Below are positions 12,001-24,536 of a stretch of 64,000 nt of DNA, piece by piece; within the stretch, counting starts at the first letter, position 1; every line of letters starts with the position of its first letter. A program made the translations under genes and the position numbers. Below the pieces are notes generated by a model that saw nothing but the letters and a program-made list of their open reading frames with translations, searched no databases and was not told where the DNA came from. The stretch comes from Mermis nigrescens. Its lineage: Eukaryota > Nematoda > Enoplea > Mermithida > Mermithidae. The stretch lies in assembly GCA_036768485.1 (NCBI GenBank), contig JAVLUZ010000415.1:87501-151500 (forward strand), read 5' to 3'.

Positions 12001-15000
12001 CGCCACTTTGAACGCCTAATTACTGTAGATTACTTTGCGGTATTAATATGATCGTCATGATTTTATTTGTCGTCCATCTAACTTGAGTTTAAATCGTATT
12101 TTATTCACAATTTATGTCGGATTACGTCTTCCAACCTACCACTTTTCCATTCATATTAGAAGCACCAATCGAAAGCGCATTAAAAAAATAAGATTAATAA
12201 ATTGAAAAATTAAAAAAAAACATTCATCTGCGACTGAATTATTTTCGGCTACACGTTTGGCCATTCGCGTATGTTGGCTCTGAAGACTATAAAAAATCGA
12301 GCGTCTCGCGACGTGCTTCGCGCTATGCTAATTTTTTGACGCTTCAACCCGTACATGTAACGGCTCAAAATTTTGGATGGGTTGGGGGTAAATGACCTCC
12401 AGTTTTTGGCCAAAAGGGTCAAAAAACACGTAAAAAGGGCCGAAAAATTTTAAAAAAAATCGGATGGGGGTGGTCAAAAAATTTTTGGCTCGAGGGTGGG
12501 GGACGGCAAACTTTGGGCGGGTGTCCTCCCTCATTCCCTATCTATTCGTACGCTTCAACCCGTTAGAATGATGGTTTCGTAAGGCTTCTCGTGTATCGTC
12601 TTCGCTATTACGTTAGCTGCGTTTTGGCTTTGGTCGTGATTCCGTCTTGAAACCAGGTCCGAATTTCGACGTTGGTCAGCTCAACATTTCATTGTTGACG
12701 AACTAGCCCGCTTTTCGTATTTTGCCTAAAAATTTTCCTATTTTTCTCTGAAATCCAGAATTTTTGGCTATGTTTTTCATCCGAATGACGTCCTTTTTTC
12801 CCTAATTTTCAATTTTTTAGACTCCTCCCTACAGTATATAGATCACTCTACAGCGTAATAGTCATTTGGAAGTGCAATTATATTTATTTTTGACGTAATT
12901 TATTAACCCCTTTCATTCATTCAATGCGGTGCCTCTCTGTAGATTTACACTCAGGGGCGGATTTAGGGGGGGGGGCGGCCGCCCCTCCCCATTGGCCCAA
13001 AATAGTGCCGCGAAATTAAGGATTTTTGAGCGATTTTTAGTGATTTTCTGGTTAAAACGGCTAATTTTTCCGCTCAAGTCAGGGTTCCGCCCCCCCCTTA
13101 GGGGTACCGCCCCCCCTTAGGAAAATCCTGGATCCGCCACTGTTTACACTAATGTACAAAACTGTATTCTCTCCTCTCATTGTAAGTATTGTAAAAAGAT
13201 GCAGTTATCCGGCTGTAAACCACTAATTTAGATGAGATGAAAATTTATTCAGCGATGCTTTTATGCAGTCTGGGTCGTTTACATCAGGATTACTGTAATA
13301 TGTTAATCGATTTGGGTGTAATTAATATCCAATCCCCAGAATTCGATTTTTCGTGCATATTCGATGAAGCATCGAATTGAAGAAAAAGTAAGCTCGAACT
13401 ATACTAATACTATTGTTCCGTTTATACTGAAATAGGCGAAAACCGGTGATTACGCGGTCGTAAACAAGCTGCTAATTCTAGGTTTAATCCGGTTTAACCT
13501 GGATTTTTTACCATTAATTAGCAGTCTTCCTTATATTTCGCCATCGTAACCATAGTTTATTTCTATTGTAGGCTCAATTTTTATTTAAAATGGGCCTAAT
13601 TATCAAAATTACGCGACTGCGACTTTTTTTCCAACGGGGGCGACTCGGTGAATAATTATAGTCACCGGGGGAATGGATCGTATAAGCTAAACTTATTGCC
13701 ACGAATTTGGACGATTTTTATTGATTAATTTGACGGGAGAATTCACATAGATTTGTGTTTTGATTTAAAAAATCGATGGAATTCTAACTTATTCCACTAT
13801 ATTTTGAAGTAGGCGCATTTGCATGAGGGTCGGAAACTTCTCTTTGAATGAGGCGCGAAAATTGGTTTTAAAATATTTTCCAGGTTCTTGGTCGTTTTTG
13901 ACGAAAATAGGGAATCTTTATCGTTCATTAATGACCACTTGGCTCCCACTCGAAATTTTTAACTATAAAATACGACTCGTCTTTTGTTATGAATTGTTAA
14001 CATGGCTTTAATGATCAGTTGATCAACGATTTCCGTCAAGCCTGTAGCCAGTGGCGGATCCAGGATTTTCCTAAGGGGGGGGGCGGAACACTGACTTGGG
14101 CGCAAAAATAAGCCGTTTTGACCTAAAAATCGCTAAAAATCGCTCAAAAATCCTTAATTTTGCGTATTACTTTTGGGCCAATGGGGGGGCGGCCGCCCCG
14201 AAATCCACCCCTGCTTGTAGCCTGCCTTTTTAGCTATAGGTTTACTCGTACGATTAATTGAATTAAATAAATAAAACTTGACTAAATCTCCGGGTATTTT
14301 TTTGGCAAAAATGCAAAATTACGTCAATGAAGTGTGAAAGGTAATCGCGAGTTTGTTCAACAGAAGGAAGATTTCGAAATTCTACAATATTTTCGTAGAT
14401 AACTTCCAATAAATTAAAACTTCTCGGGTTGGGACAAAAATATTTATTTGAATCCTTTTTAACGCATTCTATAATAAAAGCTCAAAAGAAAACTTCGTGA
14501 AACTTTAAGTGAATCAATGTGCGATGAGCTAAATCCGTTTCGGATTAAAATCGTATGTGAAATTGCTTTGAGAGCGTACTGAGCATACATGATCTTGGGG
14601 GGTTTCACCCCCCGCAGAATCATTTTTAAGCCCCCACAAAAAATTTTTACCCCCCCCCCCCAGAATTGGCGATTTTTCAAAAGTTTCCTAAACTTACCTG
14701 AAAATTGTTTTTGGCTATCTATTTGCTCAAAATCGCCAAATTTTCGGCGCTTCGCGCCATATATTCATCTTTTAAGCGATATATTGGTCAATTTATTCGA
14801 CTTTCTTCGAAATTTTTCATGATTTCATGCTCTGGAAGGATAGAGTATCGTCAGAAATGCCAAAAAACGATGTTTTTCAACGCGTACCGGCAATTTTTGG
14901 ACCCAAAAATGGCACTCTAGGTTTTCACTCCCCAGAATTCCCGTACTGTGCATGTATGGTACTGAGTAGAAAAAATTTGCATATTTAGCAATATACTCGT

Positions 15001-18000
15001 ATGTTAGGCGTGCTTATGTAATATGTACAAAGGGCTCAAAATTTTGTTGAGGGGCTATCGACATTCTTAGGGACAATGACCATACATGTAACGTGGGGAG
15101 GAGTTTAGGGATCCCCACATCCTGGTAAAGTCGGAAAATTTGTGACCCCTATTTTTGGCGAAAGGTTTCGTTTTTTAAACTATTTTAGATGTTTTTATAT
15201 TTGTGGCTAAAAATTGGAGTCGTTTACCTACTTCTACAGCTCATAAAAATGGCCAGTGACCCCCACCCATAATTTTCAGCCGTTTTACATATGGGATGAT
15301 ATGTTTTTCGGCTAAAAGTAAAATGGCGGGTTGAATTTGGAAATTGCCACAAAGACGCAAATTTTTTTCCAAAATGGGTTAGGGGTAGAAAAAGTCAGTT
15401 TTTGGCACATACCGGTCGACCGCATTTATGTAAGGGTTCCCCATCCCCTTGTTATATGTATGGCTATGTAATGCTCAAAGTTGGTCGTCCTCCCAGGCTC
15501 CCATTCACTCGAAGTGAAAAAGTTTGACTCCCTCCCCCCACCCCGATTGGCGAAAACTTTACGATGTTTTTCTTGTCATTTTAGGTGCTTTTTTTTGCTG
15601 TATTTGATCAAAAGTTGAAAGTCATTTACTCCCCTTCCCTAAGAAGTGGCCGGGACCCCTTTCCAAAAGTTTGAACCGTTACAGGTGGTCGTTGCGATTC
15701 GACTCTTACGTCATTAGCCTGCATTATATCATGTTACCATCCCGAGATGTCTTATAAGGGACCTTTTCTCGCGGTACAAAGCTCGAGACTGTATCAATTA
15801 AGGCTCAGCTTCTCAAATCGGTATCATGGACTTTGTATCAGGATCTAAATATACTAAATATATCGGTCTTTGTAAATTCTCCATTTCCTGTCATATTACG
15901 GCCTCTTTAGCGTGTGTCGTTTGTTTAGGCATTACGTTGGCTCCTTTCCAATAATTTTTTCCAATCTTGAATCGAAGCCAAACAGTGCGTTTCAAGTTTC
16001 TTGCTCATTTTCGTCACACTGACGTATATATCTTAAATGAGATGCGTCCTTTGCGAAGCCTTTTATTTAAAAAAATGGTAAACAAGCCTTTTACGATCTA
16101 AATCTGGCGCGTTTCATGGGTCGAATATTCACGCGTGACCGGAAAAACTATTTTATTCGCATGATTCATCGCTACGCGATTGACGGTTTATGCAAAAAAT
16201 AAAATGCAGGCGAGAAAGGGCGGAGAAAGAATGACTTTTTGAGCTGATTTAAAGAATTTACATCAACTTTTGCATTATTTGAGCTACAGGCTCGTATTTA
16301 TTAATGATGTGGGGAATTTGTTTCTCAAAAATTGCGATGAATAGGCATTTTCAGCTAAATCGCAATTAACTCATAACCGTTTAAACTGCGAATTTAGACA
16401 ATTGCAGATTGAATTGGAACCTTGAGTGCGTTTCATATAGAGGAAAATTTGAAAATTCGATGGCAACTCTGTTTAGCAATAAAAATAAGCTATCAACACA
16501 AATGGGCGTGCGGGTACAATTTTTAGACCTTTTTTCCAATTTTGACTCGTTTCGTCACTTTACTCGGTTAAAAATACGGGAATTCATCGGAAATTTTGAA
16601 ACTTCATTCCTGACACCACACATGCACATAGGGGGTGAGGGGGGTATTACCCCCCTGAGGGGTCAGCTAGACCGGTACCGTCCGGCGATTTTGAGCAAAC
16701 AGGTCTTGTTCTGCATCATTTTTGACATCAAAATCAGTAGAAATGTCGAAATTTTTACGGCGCTTCGCGCCAGACTAGTACTTTTAAGTACTTTCTACTC
16801 AAAAAGCGCCCAAAATTGATAAATTTTTGCATTTTTTAGTGGTAAAAGTGATATAATACAGTCAAAATGGACTAAAAATGCTTTTAAAATGTGTTTTTAA
16901 CACGAAAAAACGTTTTATAGGCTATTTTGACCATTTTGATCATTAAAACAGCGACAAAATCGTGAACGTTAAATTTACTGTTTTTGATTTTTGGCATTTC
17001 ACACCCCCCTGCCGACCCTGACCTTGTGCACCTATGCCTGACACTTTATGGGTAAATGGAACAAAAATATACTAGTCTAGCGCAGAGCACCAAAAAATTT
17101 TAACCTCTTTGCTACTTTCGTCCGCAAAAATCATGCAGAATATGTTCGGTATTCAAAAATAGTCTGACAGTGACTCGAGTCTCAGACCCTGATGGACTGG
17201 CGGATTTAGAGCGGGTCGTGGGGGAGGCGGCCGCCCACTGTCGTCAAAAAGTATTTGGGTGAAATGAATAATATATGTATATTTTTTGATGATTTTAGCC
17301 ATTTTAATCATGATTTTTCGTATTTTGCCGGCGCTTCACACCGGGATAGTACTCATTAATGACATTTACTGATTATCTTGGTGCTCTAAAAGACTGAAAT
17401 TTACGTCAGAAGGATAGTTTTTATACAGAACAGAGATGCATTAATTTCCGGTAGACAAATTTTGAAATTTAGAGTTAGCATTGCAACTTTCATAATTTTT
17501 AGTTACGCAATACCTATTCGATTAATCATTTTATAACGACTTTCAAGAACGTATTCAAATAAGTTTATTCGTCCTTCAAGACAATAAGGCCAAACTTTCT
17601 GAATTTCGATAGGTCTTCTTATCGTTTTTCGGCACACCTACTTATTGACTATTTTATCATCCTAACTGAATTCGAAATGGGACATCGTATTTATCAAATT
17701 CAAACTTTTTTGTTGATGTTTACCTTAAAACGCCTATCGCGCGATGCTCGATATGCAAATCAATCTCGCGAAATGACGTGAACGCAGTAAAGGCCTCGTG
17801 CTTCTAAACAATTCAATTTTAGTGTATAAAAAATAAGCCTTACAATGAACGTCTCGGGTTCAAAGACGACATTTATCTTCCGTGGACGCGATGTTTGAAA
17901 TTGTTTACTCGAAACCCATTTTGAACAACTTTTTCTGGCCCACGCCCGAATCATCCGAGACTTATTCAAAAAATGCGATCGTTCTTTTTGGCCCACACTC

Positions 18001-21000
18001 CGAGCGCGCCTACTTGCTTAGAATATCTACTATGCAAACAAAAGTGCGTCGTCATCAGGTGCAGTGCGCCCTTTTTTCGGCCCTCTTGCGAATTTTCGGC
18101 CAAGGACGAGCGAGCTTCCATTAGTCATTAATTTTTTCGAAACGATTTACTTACGTGCCGCGCATACTTTCCGCATTTTTTCGCCCTTTGGCGAAATAAC
18201 GCTGGCCGAGCGAGTCCGAAGACGAAAATCGGCAACGTTCTTTTTCTCTTCCAATTTTCAGGCGCGAATAATGAATTTTTGACCATATTACTACCGGTTA
18301 TTGGGTCATAATGAATATTTTCCCAGGCGTACCAATAAAAATAAACAGGTTTACGTCTTTATTGCTCGAAAATTTCATTTACGTTTTTTGCTATATTAGA
18401 TTTCATGAGAAAATTCTCAAATTTGATTCTCTTCACCTCTGAGAACAACTAAATATTTATCGATCGGCTTCAATCGTCATCGGCCTTGTTTAGCCCAACG
18501 TACACGATGAAGATGAAAAACGTTCGATGCCAAATTTTCAACACTTTTCCTTTAGCTACCGATTTGCTTGTCAGAGAAACTTATAATTAAGCGCAAGAAG
18601 GATTTCTATAGAAATCTTATACTATGCACTTTCAGTATCAATAAATGCGTGGTATTTTTCCGGTGGGAGGATAATAAGGTGTATAATGTGTAGTAACAAT
18701 TATATTCAGTGCAATAACATAAGCTGGATTTCTAAGGAATAATAGGTCGGAGGGTCCTGGGACCCGGTATTAAGCACTGCATCCTGAAAATAATTAGGCA
18801 GGTGCGATAAAACAAGAAAATCTAGCAGTCCTCGAAGCGCAGTTCTTGTAAAAGTGTACACGAGAGCTAAATTAAACAGTATCTTCATGTTAGCGCTGGC
18901 GATAATGATAGGCTTGCGTAAAACTGAATAGAATAGCTAGTACATGAAGGAGTCAATGAAAATTGTTGAAGCAATACTTCGGTACCATACATGGGCAGCA
19001 TGGGAATTCTGGGGAGGGTGAAGACCTAAAGTGCCTTTTCTGGGCCCGAAAATTGCCGGTACGCGTTAAAAAATATCGTTTTTGGCGTTTCTGACGATAC
19101 TCTATCCTTCTAGAGCATAAAATCATGAAAAAATTTCGGAAAAAGTCGAATAAATTGACCAATATATCGCTTAAAACATGACGAAAATTTGGCGATTTTG
19201 AGCAAATAGATAGCCAAAAACCCTTGAAAAGATACTTTTTCTACCAATTTTCAGGTAAGTTTAGGAAACTTGAAAAATCGCCAATTCTGGGGGTGAAAAA
19301 TTTTTTGCGTTCTGGGGGTGAATATTCCCTCAAACCCCTCCCCCCATGATCAGGTATGCTTCGGTACTGTGTAATATGACGAAATGATAAATTGCTTTCT
19401 GACATAATGGACAGGCAAAATCGACAATTTTTCGAAAATTTAGCTGAGAATTAAATATATTACTGAATGTATCTAGGCTCAAGAAAACATTTGCGCCGAG
19501 AGGGCGACAACCGAAAGAAAGTCTAAAAATCCGTTTCTATTATGCTGTTTTTCAGTGTGTATTTTAGATACGTAGAATCGTTTATAATTTAGAGATATTT
19601 CCTAGAAAAATTAAAATTTTCTAAGTTTTATGAATATTGTTCGCGTTTTGATAATCTCATCTGAATAGGTACGTAAATCCAGCGCTTATTACGAAAACTA
19701 AGGCTTAACCTGGGCTAAATATGGCCGAAATTGCGGCTTCGCTCATTCGTTTCGAATATTTGGAGCATAAAATCGAAGTTATTCATTCGAGAAATATTTG
19801 TAAGAGCCATGAGGTTCTTTAAGGCGTACAAAAATTGTATTGTTGTTGACATTTAAAAAAGGCTATCACGTGCCAAGGAAGCATATAATTTCCTATCATG
19901 AGTATTATCGAACGCGTAGCGCGACAAAGATTGGGAAGCATGCAAAAGGATGTGTAGAAAATAAAATAAATATTTCCCTTGTCCATCTCGTCATCTACAC
20001 TGAGACGATGAGGGGTCGCTTTTCGATCTATCCGTTCTTGATACAAGAATAGATTTTAAATAGAGTGATATTCATAAATTGTCCAAATTTGGTAAGCTTA
20101 TACATTTTTATACGAGAGATAGTTTTGCGTGTCATAATGTTCCGCTCATCGTGTAAAAATGCTTTCAACAGTCCATACATCGTTTTTGATATTTTTCTAC
20201 GGAAATCTTCATAATAAGACTGTTCTGTTCATTCTGCCGGTTTTTAGTCAAAAATCTGCTTTTTAGTAAATTAGCTTTTTTGGAAACGACTGTCCTGTTT
20301 TTTGAACTGGATGCGCCGCTTCTTTCACTGTTGTCAAATAATTGCCTTGCTAATTGCTACTCGAAATGTCATCTAAGGGGCCTGAAAAGGCTACATCAAC
20401 CTTCACACGAATCAGTAATACTATTTTGTCCTCCAAAGTTTCCGCATGTCGATTTTTAGGACTTCTGTTCACCATTCTAATCTTGGCGGCTCAGATTTTT
20501 CGCGCTCGCGGCGAATTTTAAAAGTGGTGGTATTTTCAGTAAAAAAATTGGCCGAAAAATTTGATAAGTGTGTTTACACTTGGACGATTGGCAGACCTAA
20601 TGTTTACTCCACATTTATTCTCAATTGACTTTTTTACGGTAGCACGTGAGATGAAAGTTTACTACGGCAAACCCGCGATAATGACCAAAAATGATCTATG
20701 CAGCTGCATAACACGTGAACGAAAATTAGTCGACAGATTTTTTTCTTCTTTTCGCTTTCAAATTTTATTATACGCGCGTTTCTCTCAGCACGTGATTACA
20801 TGATTGCCAATTTACGCGGCTTATCAGTAATCACTAGCTTCATGTTATGAGATAGCTATAAATTTTCCGGCAGAAAAAATGGCGTTTTTGCACGAAATGC
20901 CAGTTTTTGACATAAAGAAAAAATCGAATTGTATAGCTAAATATGCATTTCCATTAATGTGTCAATCATTGAACCATTTTTATGCGAATCAGTCAATCTG

Positions 21001-24000
21001 TAAGTAAAGTAGTGATAGTGAACGCAAAGCTATAAATTTTTTGTTTTGTAGAAAACTCAATATTTTTGTTGAGATTTGGAATAACGAAATAAGATTTTCA
21101 AATCTAATAGACTTCATCGCTTTCACCTTTTACCAAAATTGCTTGACTGTCCCAGGTTTTGTTTAAATGTTGAGATAGAGTGTTGATGAATGCACCTACT
21201 TAAGCGAGACCAAATTCGTGTGATTTAAAAATTATTAAAATCCCAAAGTGGCCAAAAAATCGATGATATGATAGCAGCAAAAAACATGATTTTTAGACAT
21301 TTTTCATAGCAAACTTTATCAACTTGCGTAAAAAATGCAAAACAAACATCTGAACAACTTTTGAAAAGGGAATTCGTTGTGTTGAGCTATTTCGCGGGTG
21401 GTTGCGCGGGTCTATTATTCTAAAGTTTAAGCCCACTCCGTGTATATTCTGTTTATTCCCGCTATTACCCCCTTAGCCGGCTTGAAATTTCGGGAGGGGT
21501 TCTTCGGCTAGTTCAAGCTGAAGGGTTAATGACCTCAAATTATGGCCAAAACTGGTAAAAAAGCAAGTGAAAATTGTCAAAATTTTCGCCAAAAATCGAG
21601 GGGTCCAAAATTTGCTGACTTTGAAGGGGATGGGTTTGGAAGGACCGCCGACTCTGGAAGCGGAACCCCCTGTTACAATATGCCCCCAGCCCTTAATGCG
21701 AGTTTTTTGATTTTGTAGAGTGCAAATGGGAACCGGGGATACTCAAGATGTGGCTGTTCCGGCACCCATTCAGCTTCAGCTGGTCATTCAAGCCGATAAA
21801 GAAGTTCAGACTGAACCGAGTCAAGGGGTCGATGAAGCCTCGGCCACTCAATTGACCAACGTTTCTTCGTTGGCTCATTTGATTGAGCCGAACAGTCATC
21901 AGCTGAGTCAGAATTGGACTCAGCTGCAACGTCATGTATCTGATGTGAGTAGCCGTAGTGATTTATTCATTCGTTTATCAAAGTATTTGTTAATTTATAT
22001 TTTTAAATAAATTATTTATTTAATCAATTTCTGGGCAGTTGATGATTTATTTTCTTTCATAGCTATTCGCTATTATTTATTACATATTGTTACTTACATT
22101 ATTGTTGATTATCCTAATTGCATGCTTTTGGTGTTATTAATATTTTATAACAATATTTCATAGCCATAATCTTAGGTAGCGCGTTAGCACGTACCTATAA
22201 TATACTAGGTACCCCCCAACATATGCCTACCCCCTACAGCTATAACAGAGACACATCTGGGAGGCGCGTTTTTTAAAAAAAATATTAAAAAATTTCGCAC
22301 AGGTGTTTTTTGTTTTTCTTTACACTTAATGCCCAGCTTGTATATAATAAGCGTGTAAAGTTTACACCAAAAATATAAATCTCTACCCATTGCTTGCGGA
22401 GGGTCAATTTTTTAAAAATTTTGCTCATAATCTGTCGGTCACGAAGCTGTAGTTGGATTTTTTTACATCAAGTTGCTCTAGCCCTACAGTAAGACAAAGG
22501 TCGAATTTAAAATTTTCAACAAAACGCCGCTTGTAAATAACTCAGTTCAAACTATTGATGGGAAATAATGCGTTTAGAATGTAAAGCATCAATTCCTCAA
22601 AAATCGATTTTTTCGTTTTTGAAATTCGCGCTGGTTCTTGATCTACAGTACGCTAAGTGTGAAAAACGGGTTGAGAAAAACACGTTTTTGCCGGTTTTTT
22701 GACTACCCTGCTTTTCTGCTTATTAGTCGCGCCATAAAAATTATAGTTAAAATAAAGTAGGCTTTAGAGGCTACATGTGGTGGACGAAAAATGCGTTTTC
22801 ACCTGTTTTTCACTTTAATTGCTTCTTCGGTTAAGAATCGGGACGAGTAAGGTATTATAAAGATAAAGTAATCTTAGGAAGTACACATCGCACTTGGACG
22901 CGTTTCTTTATACTCAATGCAGAGTTAGCTGTGAAGGTGAAAAGTTTAAATTCTGGGCGAAAATTTCAAATTTGTACATTATTTCATACACATATGTAAC
23001 GTATCTTTCGTTTAAACTAGCTGTACAACTGATTTATCATCCCTTAATCGACAAATAATTACCTAGCTTTTTAATCCTTATTTTCTACAAGGAGAAACAA
23101 TGCAGAAAATAAATCATTCAGCGCGAAACGCCAAAAACAATTAAAATGTTATGCTTGTCTATCTCAAATTTGAGCAGTTTTGAGCGGGCTAAAAGACAAC
23201 AATAAAGGATAAACGGTGAATCCGACGCGAAGCGCCAGAAAAAATAGACAGGCTCTTCAATTCCAACTAAAATTTGAGCGATTTTGAGCGGCTTAGAAAA
23301 CAAAACTACGAATAACCAATAAATCGGCGCGGAGCGCCTGAAAAATCTTAGATTACTAGCTAAAAAGTACACTAAAAATAAGTTTTGGCTCTTTTCCTTT
23401 ACTCCCCTTGCATTTTTTCCATGATGGTTCCATTTTGGGGGGGGGGGTCAAAGGAACCCACTGACTCCCGTGGTTACGTCCATGTTTTGGTGTAATGGTG
23501 AGGGCGTTGGATTAGAAATCGAGGGGTCCTGTGTTCGAGCCCAGTAACGAAAAACCTTTTTATTTTTTGAAATTTTATATCTTTTATGAAAAGCCATGCA
23601 ACCCATGATTATGTAGGTTGGAATAAACAAAGGAAAGGTACGGCACACTACGCTTTACCATATATAAGCATGGGGATCAGGCAGAAGGATCCTCGAGAGT
23701 ATGGACCACACCTGGGCGTGGGGTTTGGGGGTATGCACCCCCCCAGAAACCAAAATACCCCCCCAGAAATCAAAATACCCCCAGAATTCAATTTTTGAAA
23801 TTTTTTTTCGTTTTTTTCGCAATTTTTTGATGCCAATGGATAGTGCTTGATGAGAAACGTCGAAAAATAGTGTTTTTATCGCCATACCACCATTTTTAAG
23901 GCCATTTTTCGACCTTCAAAAAAATCTTGCACCCCCCCAGAATTTTCTTGCTGCCCACGTATGGTATGGACCCAAAAAACGGAACAAACATTGCACGTTC

Positions 24001-24456
24001 ATACATGTAACGGCTAGAATTTTTAGGTGGGGTCTCCGGCCATTTTTAGGGGGAAGGGTTGACTGACCTCCAAATTTTGGCCCAAAATAGCAAAAAAAAG
24101 TACCTTAAAATGGCCGAAAAACGCTAGATTTTTCCAAAAATTCCGAAAATCAAGGGAAGGGTTAAGAATTTTCTGACTTTGGGGGGAAGGGTGAACGACC
24201 AACTTTGGGTGGGGGATCGCCCATCTCGTTGTCATACGTCTAAGCATGTTCTTCATGAACTTCACTGATTTTAATAAAATATTGTTAATAAAAACGTGAG
24301 TACTAGCAAGGAAAAATGCTCCGATGCAACAAAAAAGGACGAATATACTTAGAAACACACATTATTGAGAATATAAAAGACGGGGACTAGGAAAAAGTCA
24401 CCTATGCATGCATGCATGCTAAAAAATTAGACTTTCTCTTAACAATGAAAAAATCG

Positions 24457-24536
<80 letters not shown>

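Larger units (their letters stand above)
10577..21718. other. FOXO intron 3, 11.1 kb, repeat-dense
   Basis: No further FOXO exon or other gene recognised. Named MITE copies are listed separately. Between them lie family D copies at roughly 15098-15470, 15470-15690 and 21470-21680, a partial repeat K at 17197-17480, and about 3 kb of unassigned AT-rich sequence (15.7-16.6, 17.5-18.95, 19.4-21.4 kb). Confidence 0.6.
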
